From Hygrophila difformis (taxonomy: Eukaryota; Streptophyta; Magnoliopsida; Lamiales; Acanthaceae): DNA of 64,000 bases. Every line of letters starts with the position of its first letter. The first letter of the stretch is position 1. The translations under genes and the position numbers were made by a program. The notes beneath the pieces are model-generated. The model worked only from the letters and a program-made list of their open reading frames with translations, had not been told where the DNA came from and made no database searches. Positions 32,506-43,673 of this stretch are shown here, piece after piece. Location of the stretch: the NCBI GenBank assembly GCA_030278955.1, contig JAOANR010000001.1:19075468-19139467 (forward strand). Direction: 5' to 3'.

Positions 32506-35091
32506 TCAAGAAATATATCCTTTCTCCTTCAAACTTTCAACAGCATCTTTAATAATTTGATCCATGGGAATAAATTCCATACCCAAATTTTCCAGCTTCT
32601 TTGCTGCATTTTTTGCCCTTAGTAAACCAGGTTGTGTGTCCTGAGGCAACCTACAAAACACAAATATAAATATACATATATATGTATATGTATGTATACA
32701 CCCCACATATGTATCAAACCACATTTTTTGTCCTTACAAAATGAGGATGAGAATTCAGCTGCCAATTGCACAAATTTTCAAAAATGGGAGTAATGTGCTT
32801 ACACAGACAATTATTAATGTGACCAATGTGAAATGTGAATTATTCTTACCTCGGCAAATTGTATTCAGGAAAAAGCTCAGCCACCTTACTGGCAAAATCA
32901 CCATAATGAGATATAGCTTCAACACACAAGTGTCTTCCAGTTGCCGATTTGTTCTCATACACCAGTATATGCGCAAGAGCCACATCTTTAACGTGCACAG
33001 ATCCCATAAAGACATCCTCATACACTTCAGTACAACCTATATATATACATCACACACATATACATATATATTATATATACACTTCACAGCTTTGTATAAC
33101 CCATATATAAATATATCACAAAACATCAGTTCTGTACCATATGAAGCTTTATATCATGAGCGAATGGTCTCAATTTGGATTACCTTGCAGAAGGCGAAGA
33201 ATCATTAGCATGCTTGCATTTATGGCAGGGTTGATGATAGGCCCCATGACAGTTCCTGGATTCACCACAACTATATCCAGACCTTTTTCCTTAGCAAATT
33301 TCCAAGCAGCTTTTTCAGCCAGGGTTTTAGAGAGTGGATACCAAACCTAACATAACGAAATAAATAAGGTATTGTAGTCTAATAGTATAACCACATCACA
33401 ACTTTTGAAACTGAAAATAAAGATCATCCCCAAATAGTAGTCTGAGAACCGAAAATGAACTACAATTGTGTAATGTGTAAATTGCTTGGACCTGTTGTGC
33501 AAGTGGTTCCAATTATTTCCGTTCTTTTGCAAAGATGAATTTCTGCCTCACTTACTTTTATCATCACTACGAAACCTCAATTATTCACTTCAAAACATGA
33601 ATTGAACTGTTTTATTCACAGATCTTAAAATATAGAAAAGAATTCTATAGTACAGAAAACTCATCACTTGAAGGCCTTTTTACAACAAGAAACAAAAGAT
33701 CGTCATAGAAGTTGTACCCCAAATTTCCCCAAGGCATCATTTAGTTCAGAGAAATTCAATTTTTAGGATAGATTTGGCATATCTTGTTCGGATGATGAAT
33801 TTGATATTCACCCTTTTTTCATTTTACTTTGGGCTATGCTATGTTTGGATTTAAGAATTTCAAACAAAAAACAGTTTAAATGCATTCTAATCTTGGTATC
33901 ATTTTGGATGAACTTTATTCGCGATGAATTTGAAATTATTTCCATTCTATTTTACAGATTTGGAATTGTTAAATGGATTGAAATTTGTTGTGCTTGAGCA
34001 TATTTCTATTCAATCCTTCAAACACAAAATTCCCAATGAAATAAGCTTGAAGTTTGTTTGCCATGGACTTAATATTCACTTTCTGTTGGAAATATTTCAA
34101 ATCCGTCATTTAAATGATAATCCTTCATATACATGAGAGGAAATTGCATTTACAAAATGCCACAATATGTAAACAGAACATGAATCAGAATGACATCATT
34201 GCCACGAGGAAGAAAAGGGGTAGTTTGGGCATGAATTAGAATAGCACAATCAACATGCATACATGTGAAGAACATACATTTTCTTCCTAAAAGCATGCTT
34301 TCAACATTTCTCACCAACGTCTTAGTTGTCATAATGGAAAAACAACACACTAAACTAAGAAACTCAAAGCACTTATGCTAGATGATAAATAATACAGTAA
34401 TCTAAACCATAAATCACAAGATAGAAAGATAGTAAAGAAGCACAACTTTACCCCCTTTTGCTGACAGTATTCCTCATCAGCCCAGCAATCCTCGTTCTTG
34501 ACCCTATCAGCGGGCCAATTAGGGCTAGGAACGATAGCCGAAATCGAGGATGTGACAACCACGCGGCCAACCCCAGACTCTTTGGCCGCCGTCAGCACAT
34601 TAATGGTGCCCTTAATCGCAGGATCTAAAAGCTCACGCTAAAAAAGGGGGGGAAAATGTTCTTGAATCGATTGCAAAGTGAATTATTGATAAATTAGGAC
34701 ATTACACTGACCTGCGGATCTTCGACTCTGTCGACAATGCACGGGGAAGCGAGGTGGAAGACGCCGGCGGCGCCCTTGACGGCTTGGAGAATGGAGTCGT
34801 ATTGAAGCAAATCCATCTGGAAAAGACGGAGCCGGGTTTGGGTTTTATCCATGGCCTCCAAGTGCTTGGTTTCATTGTCGTCCTCTGGAGGGAATTGTAT
34901 AACGAACTTTTAGGGTTTAGGGGAATCAATCAGAGGGAATGAATAATTACGAAGGACTAGTTACCAAGATTCTTAACGGTGGCGTGAACGGTGTAGCCGC
35001 GGCGGAGGAGGAAGTGAACGAGCCATGAGCCGATGTAGCCGCTGGCGCCTGTGACGCAGACAAGTTGTCCATGTGCGTCGAAGTTGGCCAT
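32506..35091 (-). CDS. Cinnamoyl-CoA reductase-like NAD(P)H-dependent reductase, six exons, 326 aa
   Basis: Exons on the minus strand are 35091-34965, 34884-34712, 34637-34452, 33346-33184, 33036-32850 and 32650-32506. All introns start GT and end AG, phases join cleanly, and the stop is TGA at 32508-32506. The protein is an extended short-chain dehydrogenase: the dinucleotide-binding G-x2-G-x2-G at G15, G18, G21, catalytic Ser near 131-133, and Tyr165-x3-Lys169. The true lignin CCR signature NWYCYGK is replaced by VWYPLSK at 163-169. It therefore belongs to the CCR-like/phenylacetaldehyde-reductase-like group and its substrate cannot be told. Length is normal for the family and no damage is seen. 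Cytosolic, since no targeting peptide is visible. A MULE sits 134 bp upstream of the ATG, which may affect its promoter. Confidence 0.93.
33347..34451 (-). other. Large intron 3 of the reductase gene
   Basis: This 1105-bp intron is AT-rich and much longer than the others. A part near 33730-34140 rich in AATTCAATTTTT-like and TTTGAAATT-like words looks like old transposon debris, but no terminal repeats could be fixed. Confidence 0.6.
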
Positions 35092-35215
35092 AGAGGTGCA
35101 GAATTGCGAGGTGAAAGGGTTCAGTCTTAGCAATTGAGCATCATCAGTTGTTAGTAGAGAGTAGAGACCAAAGTGAAGATACGTCATACGTACGACGCCT
35201 GTACCTCTTTTTACA
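35092..35215 (-). promoter_or_regulatory. Remaining native 5' flank of the reductase gene
   Basis: Only about 124 bp separate the ATG from the MULE target-site copy. It would hold the 5' UTR and perhaps the core promoter. No clear TATA box is seen on the minus strand. Confidence 0.45.
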
Positions 35216-35225
35216 AATAAAAAAG

Positions 35226-35488
35226 GGAATAATTGCCATTTTAGTCCTTTTTCTTTTCAATTTTTCCGATTCAGTCCTTTCCCAATTTTTGGCCCACTCT
35301 GAACCGACACGAATTCTAATCCGTCCCAATTTGATCCTAATGACAGGTAATTAGAAGGGATGTGGTGACAGGGCTCGAATTAACTCCTTAATAGGCCACG
35401 TAGGACTCTGGCCCTAAGGTCCAGCACACGGTGGCCCAGACTTAAAAGAGACGGGATATTTGCAATTGGGGTTATATTCTTCCCATTC
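35226..35488 (+). repeat. Left TIR of the MULE
   Basis: About 263 bp matches the inverted right TIR with scattered substitutions and a few small gaps. Confidence 0.9.
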
Positions 35489-35559
35489 TTAACAGCAAAA
35501 AACGGAGGTGTGCCCTAGCTCTCCAAAAGCGTTGAACACAGTGATTTTGAAGGAAGGGG

Positions 35560-35997
35560 ATGAGCTCGACTGCAGATTCAACCCATTCCGCAACATCTCG
35601 GAGGCACGCAGGGTCGAGGGAGGCACTCGATATTCACTACCCAAGAACTCCGTGTTGCAGATGTGGCGAGAAGGCGGACATTCGCGTGGTGGCGACGACG
35701 GAGAATGGGAATGAGGGGAGATTGTTTTACTGTTGCGGGAAGCAGGGATGCAATTTTTTTGTGGCGTGGGTGACTCCGATTAAGGTGCTTTGGGAATCAA
35801 GTGGAGTGCAGGGGACGCATCCAAGCGAGGACAATGGCACTGGCAATGATGCACGAGAGCATGATGACGGAAGGGAACAGATAATGGATTATGTGATTGT
35901 GCAGCAAGCTGAAATTGAAAGGAATGGTGGTTTTGCTTGGCAACTGGCTTTCTTTATGTTGGGTGTTGCAATTTGTGTTATTCTCCTACTGAAGTGA
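35560..35997 (+). CDS. GRF-type zinc-finger protein with C-terminal membrane segment, 145 aa
   Basis: This is a single intact exon starting 72 bp after the left TIR. Residues 33-70 fit the GRF zinc finger: C33-x-C35, N51-x-G53-R54-x-F56, C58 or C59, C64, then F66-F67 and W70. Residues about 113-122 are polar, and 127-144 are a continuous hydrophobic segment predicted to cross a membrane, leaving a single Lys at the end. It resembles small plant proteins of the At4g04775 type. Within the element it takes the place of mudrB. GRF fingers elsewhere bind nucleic acid, but a role in transposition is only inferred. Its frame is intact although the transposase is not. The TIR upstream is the likely promoter. 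Confidence 0.8.
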   Translation: MSSTADSTHSATSRRHAGSREALDIHYPRTPCCRCGEKADIRVVATTENGNEGRLFYCCGKQGCNFFVAWVTPIKVLWESSGVQGTHPSEDNGTGNDAREHDDGREQIMDYVIVQQAEIERNGGFAWQLAFFMLGVAICVILLLK

Positions 35998-37032
35998 ATG
36001 TAGCAATGGCTTCTGTATGGTGTTTTGTAGATGGTTTTGAGGGGAAAATGTTTTGATTAAGTAATTAGGTGTCTTGGAAGTGGTTTGGATTTTGGCAAAA
36101 TGAAGGGATAAATGTATTTTGGTTGTGTGGATTGAGAAGAATGGTTGGAAATGGTGTTGGCAGTGGAATGTTAGTTGTTGGTGGTATGTAGAAAGTAGCT
36201 GGTTGTAACAAAATATTATGCAAGTGTTGGTAAAATTTGGTATTGTAGTTGATTGAGTACCCATGACCTGTTGCTTAAACTTGTATAGTTCAACATTGTT
36301 AATGTGCATTTCAGAATTGTGGCTTCAACATTGTTTCAACCTGAAGTGGTTCAATGCCATGGAATCTCTCTGCTTTAGCATTAAGATTTAAGGCTTTCAC
36401 CTCCTACTGCTTTTTGTCCATGTACTTGTAACATAAAAATTATAGAAGAGTCAAAGTCCTCTGAATGGTAAAGAGATCAAATTTAATTAATTTAGCATTC
36501 ATTTGTCAAAATTCAACATTGATCGGGAATGGATGAAAAAATAATCTGAACTTACAATTTTTGTCATTTCAGTAGAAATTGATCAGTAGAAATTCATTAA
36601 CAAAACTTGAACCTACTGGTATAAATTTATTCCATTTCATAACTGATGCACTTGATTAGAAGAACTAGTTCAGAACTCAGAAGGCTACGGCAAGAACATA
36701 ATACTATTACGTAAATCAACAACAAATAGACATATATTAAGATAGCAAACGATATGCATTTTGTTTCCAAAGCATTTGCCAAACATGGCATAAGCGTCTT
36801 TACAAAAATTTGCATATGTGAGTGTCCCAAAATGAGATAAAATGGACACAAACCTATGCAATGATGCACTACACATGGCTGCCCTTAAAGTGGAAAGCAG
36901 TAGATGTTCGAGTTAGCATATACATTACAGTTTCACCAGATGAGTTGCTCAAAAATATGCCTCACATGGGCAATATACAAAATATGCACTCATTCAAAAT
37001 ACAAACAAGTTCTAATATTGTCCAGAATCAGT
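35998..37032. other. MULE interior between the convergent genes
   Basis: About 1 kb of AT-rich DNA separates the two 3' ends. It would hold both 3' UTRs; no gene is seen. Confidence 0.6.
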
Positions 37033-40000
37033 CTAAACCAACTTCCCCTTCCCCTTCTCATTTCCTGCTTGATTGATTGGTGCAATTGTCGAGACAACAA
37101 CGGTGGTTTCAGCACGTTCAGGTACGGATGTGGAGGTCATTGGTATGTTGGCAAATAATTCATCCAGGAAGCTTTCCATAGCATGTGTACGGTGCTGCTC
37201 AAAGTTGCCCGCCCGGCCTTGTAGTCCAACATCAACTACCTGATGAATGGTTGTGTAGCATATCATTAGAAATGACATAGGAAAGTGTAAAACAACATTT
37301 CAAAGCAAAAAATTATCATACAGTGGTGAGTGGACTGTGGGGCTGCTCATTGGTTGTGTTGAAGCCAGCGGCCTCTTGGCCAAAAGCCTAAAATCATCAA
37401 TTCACCATATATATAATCCATGCTTTACAAAACAAAAATCATGAAGTGTTACAATCATTGAAGTTACCATATGCTGACTATCTTGAGTGGAAAGTGGAAA
37501 GGATCCAACCGTAAGGTCAATAATTTCTTCGGCTTCATTTGCACCTGGTTCAGCAGCAGCAGTGATTGGAACATACTTACAAGTCCTTGAATTATGTCCT
37601 TCAGTCAGGCATTTTCTGCATTTGGGGGCACTATCCTGCCTCCTCAGTTGCTTCTTTCCAGACGGGCCAGTGATGACGAGTGGTTGAGCTTTTCTTTTTC
37701 CACCGCCAGCTTGTTGTTCGCCTTGCTCTAAGCGCCTCCTGATGACCGGCCTCCCTGCCCTTCTTCTTGCAAAAGAGGGAGCACATAATGGCAGCATGTT
37801 GGACCGTGGCCACTCATCTCTTGAATTGATAGGGAACACACAGTGCTTGTACGTCTTCTTGTACAGCGCCACCTCGTAGCATTTGTGTGTGAATCGCTCA
37901 ACATCAAGACCTTGGAAATTAATGGCCCGCAAGGCATGGACACAAGGGTATCCACTGAGCTGCGACTTCCTACATGCACAAGTTCCCATTTTCAAATCAA
38001 CGTGGAATTGACCACCATACATACCTTTAATGCTGAAGTTGTGGTTGTCGGCCTTTTGCGGAATCCAGTCATGCAAACGGGTTGTGTGATGATCAACAAA
38101 TCCTTGGATTCTGGGGCATATAACCTCCTACCAACGTTTAGCGCTTTCTGCCTTGTCTCTATACTTGGCAAACCGTTTCATCAAATATTCATGGATCTCT
38201 TCCAACATGGTGACAATTGGCTTCTCTATCATCTTTTTAATGTTTCCGTTAAATGTCTCACAGGCGTTGTTAGTAAGTATATCACACCTTGAGAATTCTC
38301 TGAAGAAAGCTCGGCACCATTGATTGGAAGGCCTGTCCCTCAACCATTTCTCAGCATTTGGTTCTATTTTTCTGATTTCACCCATGATGGCCTCAAATTT
38401 ATTCTCTGTTGTAGCTTTTGCAGCATGCCAAAAAAGCTTCTTAAGCTCTGCCCCTCTATACCCTGCATTCTGGAAGTTAACTAGCAAGTGCCTAGCACAA
38501 AACCTGAATCACAAGTCATGGAGAGCAGTCAAATAAATAGCCAAGTCATGGAGAGCAGTCATCAAATAAATAGAATGATTAATCAAGTAACTTAAATACA
38601 AGGAATATGCGACCTGTAAACATGTAATACAACAAACTGAAAATAATAAATTAATATTAATAGCCATGTGAGATTTTGATTAGTGATTAAAAGTTGAAAA
38701 AAAACTGAAAACAGTCGATAGATCCAAACAAATGTGTGAACAAGCAGCAAATCACAGTAACTCTATCATTATATGATGAAAAAACATGATTACACATCAT
38801 TGACCTGTACTCCGCACCGGGGAACACATCAAGCTCCGCTTGTATTAGCCTTGAAAAGAAGACAGAAATTAGGACTACAAAAATCATTGCAAAAGCTTTC
38901 ATAGCTATGTCTTTAACTATCAAACACAAAAGACATCCCACCTTTTTGTTTGTCTGACATTAGAGTATAGTATTCAGTCCGTACTATCTGAAGATCTTGT
39001 TTCAATAATGCCATGAACCACCCCCAAGTCTCTGTGCATTCTTTTCCAACCACTGCCCATGCAAGTGGCAAGTAGCTGTTATTACCATCTCTGGCACAAC
39101 AAGTCAGCAGACATCCTCCAGTTATTCCCTTCAACCAACATCCATCGAAGCACAAAACAGGCCTACACCCCTCTTTAAATCCTGACTTGGCAGCATTCAA
39201 ACAAATATATATCCTGTCGAACCTCCTCCTACCATCCGATCCATCTACATCCATTATCACTTAAGAACCCGGATTGCTTCTCTTCAACTCCTCCACAAAG
39301 CTGTGAAGATACTCATATTGAGTATCCGGTTTCCCCTCGAGTAGAACCCGTGCTTTTTTCTTGGCTTTAATGACATGTTGCTCAGTAATATGTACCTTCA
39401 CTGACCGGACTTGTTCTGTCCTAAATGCCTCAAGATCCCTCTTCGGATCATTTCTGAATTCCTCCAAGTACCTCTGAGCTAGCCATGTCGAGGTCACATT
39501 CTTGACATTGTAGCACGGCGTGCATGAATGCTTATCGGCATACTTTGCCACCTGAAATGACCTTTCATTTTTCAATTTCAGGCCCCTAATCATCCAATCG
39601 CGGTCTGTATCAGCACATTCGGCCCAAAGTCTCAAGCTGTCATTCTTTATAAAATTCACATTCCTCATGTCATTTATGGCTATCGATTGAACAGCCATCT
39701 TAAGCTCCTTCTTGCTAGAAAATATCATCCCAAGGCAGATTTTTGGTTCAAATATATTGACATGATTAAAAGTTTGACAGTTCAACCTGTTGGTGCTTTC
39801 ATCATCCGAGTCTCGAGCTGTGTTGAGGTCGTCATCGCTATCATTTACACACTCATCGTCAGATTCTACAACCATAGGTGCAGGGCTGGTCATTGGTTGT
39901 GCCACCTTCTCTTTTCCTTTGTTCACTCTTGCACTTGAAGGTGTGGAAGTCTCCCCTTGATTATCGAACACATTCTCCATCCAATCGTCTTCCGAATCTT

Positions 40001-40986
40001 CACTCTCGGCCATGTCAAACTCATAATCTTCATCGGAGTCACTAAAGTCACTTACAGCAGCCAACGAATCATCATCACTGCCACTTCCCTCAACCACTTC
40101 ACCGACATCTCCAGAAATTGCAGTTTTCATCACAACACATATCATTAATTCCCTGATATTTTCCATCTTATCGCAAGCTTTAACTAACTGAGCATCCTTT
40201 GTCAGGTGTTGCAATCCACTCCTATCTTTCAAATACAGGTTGAAATCGTCATTGTGAACCTGTTTCGTAGCAAAACTTCTCATCGCCCCAACACCGAGCA
40301 TTACCATAGGAACATGATCATACTTATAATTCTTCACAGATAGACCTTCTTCACTATAGACTCCTCCCTCTATCTTTCCTCCAAAATGCCATGAAACAGT
40401 GACTCGGTCTCTATCCGGTTCTGTAGAACCAAAAACAATGAAGTTCAATTACATAACAAACCAAAACAATGGCAGTAGGGTTCACACATTTAAAGCCACA
40501 TAATGAATGCAAACTCCCAATTTCACGCGAGGTCATAAAAAGCCAAGTTGCCCTACTAGATACCTTCTACGGACGACAAAAGTAAACCAAATAAAAAATC
40601 TACAGCCTACTGTATACGAAAGCAACACCCTTTCCTTTCTTTTGTCGGGTTTCAATACAACACCAACCAACACATAGGGACCACAGCACATTAAATATCC
40701 GAAAGCCACCTCCATCGACTACCATTTATGAAATCGAACAAGGTTTTGACCAAGAAATCTTTTTTAAATCCTAAACCCGACAAAACACATGGAATCTATG
40801 TTGAAACACAATAAAAGAAAGAAGCACTTTGACCCGCAACCAAACCCTAACCCAAACGCACTTGCGGCTTCCTAATAAGATGAGAAATGTACCATAATCC
40901 GGCGGGGGCGAATAGTTCTCTTCTTGGGACCTCAACCTCGAGTCGAAGTTCCCCATTTTTCCAGATTGGTCGCCGGATTCCGTCAA
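37033..40986 (-). pseudogene. MuDR-type MULE transposase, six exons, two in-frame stops
   Basis: Probable exons: 40986-40893, 40420-38942, 38849-38805, 38503-37468, 37387-37322, 37239-37033. Order of domains: an N-terminal PB1-like part, an acidic Asp/Glu/Ser-rich linker, a MuDR-type DNA-binding domain (about residues 256-335), the MULE transposase core with catalytic Asp in LCFDGCWLKG, a SWIM zinc finger (CACRKSQLSGYPCVHAL) and a CCHC-like knuckle (CRKCLTEGHNSRTC). A TAA (39263-39261) lies just before the core and a TAG (38130-38128) before the SWIM finger, both inside otherwise continuous coding frames. The junction of exons 2 and 3 does not keep frame with canonical splice sites, so one base may be lost. 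The transposase is probably dead. The first exon starts 67 bp inside the right TIR. Confidence 0.85.
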
Positions 40987-41052
40987 TGCGTTATGTCCGA
41001 TTTAGGTTTTCCACTTCGAGGGATTTAGGGGTTTGCGATTGTAAGTGTCTGG

Positions 41053-41321
41053 GAATGGGAAGAATTTAACCCCGAGTGCAAATACCCCGTCTCTTTTAAG
41101 TCTGGTCGTGGCCACCGTGTGCTGGACCTTAGGGCTAGAGTCCTACGTGGCCAATTAAGGAGTTAATCCGAGCCCTGTCACCACATCCCTTCTAATTACC
41201 TGTCATTAGGATCATATTAGGACGGATTAGAATTCGTGCTGGATCAAATAGGGCCAAAAATTGGGAACGGACTGAATCGGAAAAATTGAAAAGAAAAAAG
41301 GACTAAAATGGCAATTATTCC
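41053..41321 (-). repeat. Right TIR of the MULE
   Basis: About 269 bp, the inverted partner of 35226-35488. Confidence 0.9.
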
Positions 41322-41581
41322 AATAAAAAAGGAAAGATATACCCCCCAATCAAAGAAAGTAACTTTTCACAATAAACCTAGAGTTTAAATTCTTTTTTGG
41401 TCATCAAAAGTTACCAATTCCGTTTTTGATTCATTAATAATAAGTACCTATTATGGAATTAAGCCATCAAAGGGCAATTGGGCTAAAATTGGGCCATTTT
41501 GACAAGGTCAAACCAAGTATGGGCCGCGTGTCTTCTAGTTGCTGGAGGGAGCACGCACCGGCGGGTTCAATGAATTGAGGA

Positions 41582-42537
41582 GTGTCTCGACCGATTTTGG
41601 ACCTGTTTTTTTTTTATCATTATCTTATTTTCAGGCCAGAATTTCGCTCTACATCTCGTAAGCTCCAACACAACCAATTCTGCTGGCATTCTCTGTCGTC
41701 TTCCTTTTTCCCCATTAATAAAGAAAACAAACTCAAGAAGATTTTCAGAAGAAAACCGATCAAGAACAAGAACAAGACAACGCTACCATCTTCGTTACTG
41801 GGACCTGGTCAAAAAACTTCCATGGATGTGTGGAGCTTTGGAGGTACGATTATAAAAAAAACTAGGCCAGAAAGGGACTTTCTGAAAATCCAGCCGCCGC
41901 CGCCCATCCACACCATCTCTCCAGGAATTCGTCTTCCGCCACCGCCGCCCCCAACGTCAACTCACCAACCACCCCCCCCCCCCCCACCCTCCACGACCTC
42001 CATCAACTCATGAACAACCGCCGCCGCATAGTGAACCACACTATTCACCACCACCGCTTCCGCTCCAACACCACATTATCAACCGTGGGCGCCACCTCCT
42101 TATGGTCACCCATTGCCGCCACATCCTCCATTCGGAAACACACCCCCATTGCCGCCGTCATCTACACCCTCGCACCCCTCATCGCCACCACATCCTCCAA
42201 CCCGAAACACATCTCCGTCGGCGCCATCGCCTACACCCTCGTAGCCCTCATTGCCGCCACATCCTCCACCCTGAAACACACCCTCATCCCCATTGCCACA
42301 ATCGCCTACACCCTGGCATTCCTCATCACCACCGCCTCCGCCGCCACCATCCATACACTTGGCACTTCCGCCTTCTCCTCCGACTCACATACTATTGCCG
42401 CCCATCAGTGGAGTTTCGTATGCATCTCCGCCGCCTCCTTCCATCCCATACTACTGATCGCCCAATATCTCTCAATGCTATACCACATAATCTCCAATGG
42501 AATCCGCCGATACTCAAAATCACAGGCAATTTGTTAA
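41582..42537 (+). pseudogene. Proline-rich protein fragment inside the inverted-repeat element
   Basis: An open frame at 41582-42013 encodes 143 residues ending in three polyproline stretches of 6-8 residues. The following DNA, read in the proline frame, continues as Pro/Ser/Thr/His-rich repeats with in-frame stops. Three tandem units of 69 bp (23 codons) with the shared word ACATCCTCC start near 42116, 42185 and 42254. Alternative frames in the same stretch give Ala/Ile/Thr-rich or His-rich products that look like chance. A captured extensin- or proline-rich-protein gene is the likely source; no parent is recognised. Confidence 0.55.
42116..42322 (+). repeat. Three tandem 69-bp proline-rich units
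   Basis: The word ACATCCTCC recurs at 42121, 42190 and 42259, a regular 69-bp period equal to 23 codons, with substitutions between units. Confidence 0.75.
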
Positions 42538-42838
42538 TAGGAATTTACAGATCGAATTTTAGGGTTCGTTGATTTTGGGCAAAAACTCCCCCAATTTCTT
42601 TTTCTATGCTCAAAGAAGGGTGTAATGAAGAAACGAGTTCTAGAAAAAACACAATTTTACTTCCGGCTACAAATAGGAAGGTGAATGACACACAGCCCGT
42701 TTTGTTTTGAATTGGTCAAATTGGCCCCGATTTCAGCCCGTATGCCTTCTAATGGCTTATTTTCATAATAGGTAGTATTATTTATGGCCTAAAAACGGAA
42801 TTGATACCTTTTAATGGCCCCCAAAAAAAATTTAACTC

Positions 42839-43673
42839 ATAAACTTATGTTGAGCTTTTTTTTTAAAGTTTTTTTTCTTATTTTTTTAATTAATAAAAAA
42901 TAATTTATTTGTAAAGTTTAACGATTCGAACAACAACTTGAGTTTGTTTGCTTAATGAAGGAATACGAGTTTTATTTTCGAACAATTCAAAATTGTTTGC
43001 ATATATTTTCTTTGTCTCGGAATGATCTTTACATGAAGTAATAATGTGTTACTACTCATACAGAAACTTTAACTTAAAATATAGTCAATTGGGATCTTGT
43101 CATATTCGCTTCATCGTGTAGTTTTCAAATATCGAACCCTTAGAATTTTTACTTGTTCCGAACTTGAGTTATTAATAATTTAAAATATGTATTGGAATGC
43201 GTGAAAAATGAATCCGTAAAAATCATTTCGAGACGAAATGGATGAGAATGAGACTAGTGGACTTATTTATTTGAATTTGATAGTGTGTTTTTACGGATGA
43301 ATGTATATGAATATGAGTACTAAATTTACATAAATTTTTAATTGATTCAAACGAGCTGAATTCGAGTTAAATAAGCCGAACAAAATAGTAAGTTAGCCCA
43401 ACTCGAATTCGAGATCATAAACTTTTTCACGAGTCGAACACAAATATAATTTTAGGCTCGAATTCTTTAAGAAACGAACACGAACAGAGTTTGAACCCTT
43501 AACAAGCCAAGCTCAAACACCCATACCTCAGCTCTGTTAGACTCGTTTACAGCTTTGTCCCCATGTTAGAATAGTTCAATCATCCAGAGTTGCCCAAAAC
43601 AAATTAAATGAGTGTTTGAATAAGCTGCAGGAAAATAGATTATCTGATTATTGCGTTTTTAAAATACAAATAA
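42839..43673. other. AT-rich intergenic DNA, no gene
   Basis: No coding frame or clear element end is seen. Around 43370-43530 there is a stretch rich in CTCGAATTCGAG-like and GAACACGAACAGAG-like words that resembles debris of old plant transposons. Confidence 0.5.

Larger units (their letters stand above)
35216..41331. mobile_element. Mutator-like element (MULE) with long TIRs and 10-bp TSD
   Basis: The element (35226-41321, 6096 bp) begins and ends with inverted copies of GGAATAATTGCCATTTTAGT. The repeats extend about 265 bp on each side. The 10-bp string AATAAAAAAG is present directly outside both ends (35216-35225 and 41322-41331), as expected for Mutator-type insertion (9-10 bp). Inside are a plus-strand GRF zinc-finger gene and a minus-strand MuDR-type transposase. 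They are convergently arranged, each near one TIR, like mudrB and mudrA in maize MuDR. Confidence 0.93.
41381..42838. mobile_element. Non-autonomous inverted-repeat element with proline-rich gene fragment
   Basis: Imperfect terminal inverted repeats of about 125 bp (41381-41505 and 42712-42838) share AATTCCGTTTTT, CCTATTATG and AAGCCAT words in order. They enclose about 1.2 kb of GC-richer DNA encoding proline-rich peptide. This is the appearance of a Pack-MULE, but no convincing target-site copy was found, so the class is uncertain. It lies only 60 bp from the MULE. Confidence 0.6.

Noticed and set aside
42010..42572. Ala/Ile/Thr-rich and His-rich open frames of 175 and 156 codons
   Set aside because: They are shadows of the degenerate proline-rich tandem repeat read in other frames.
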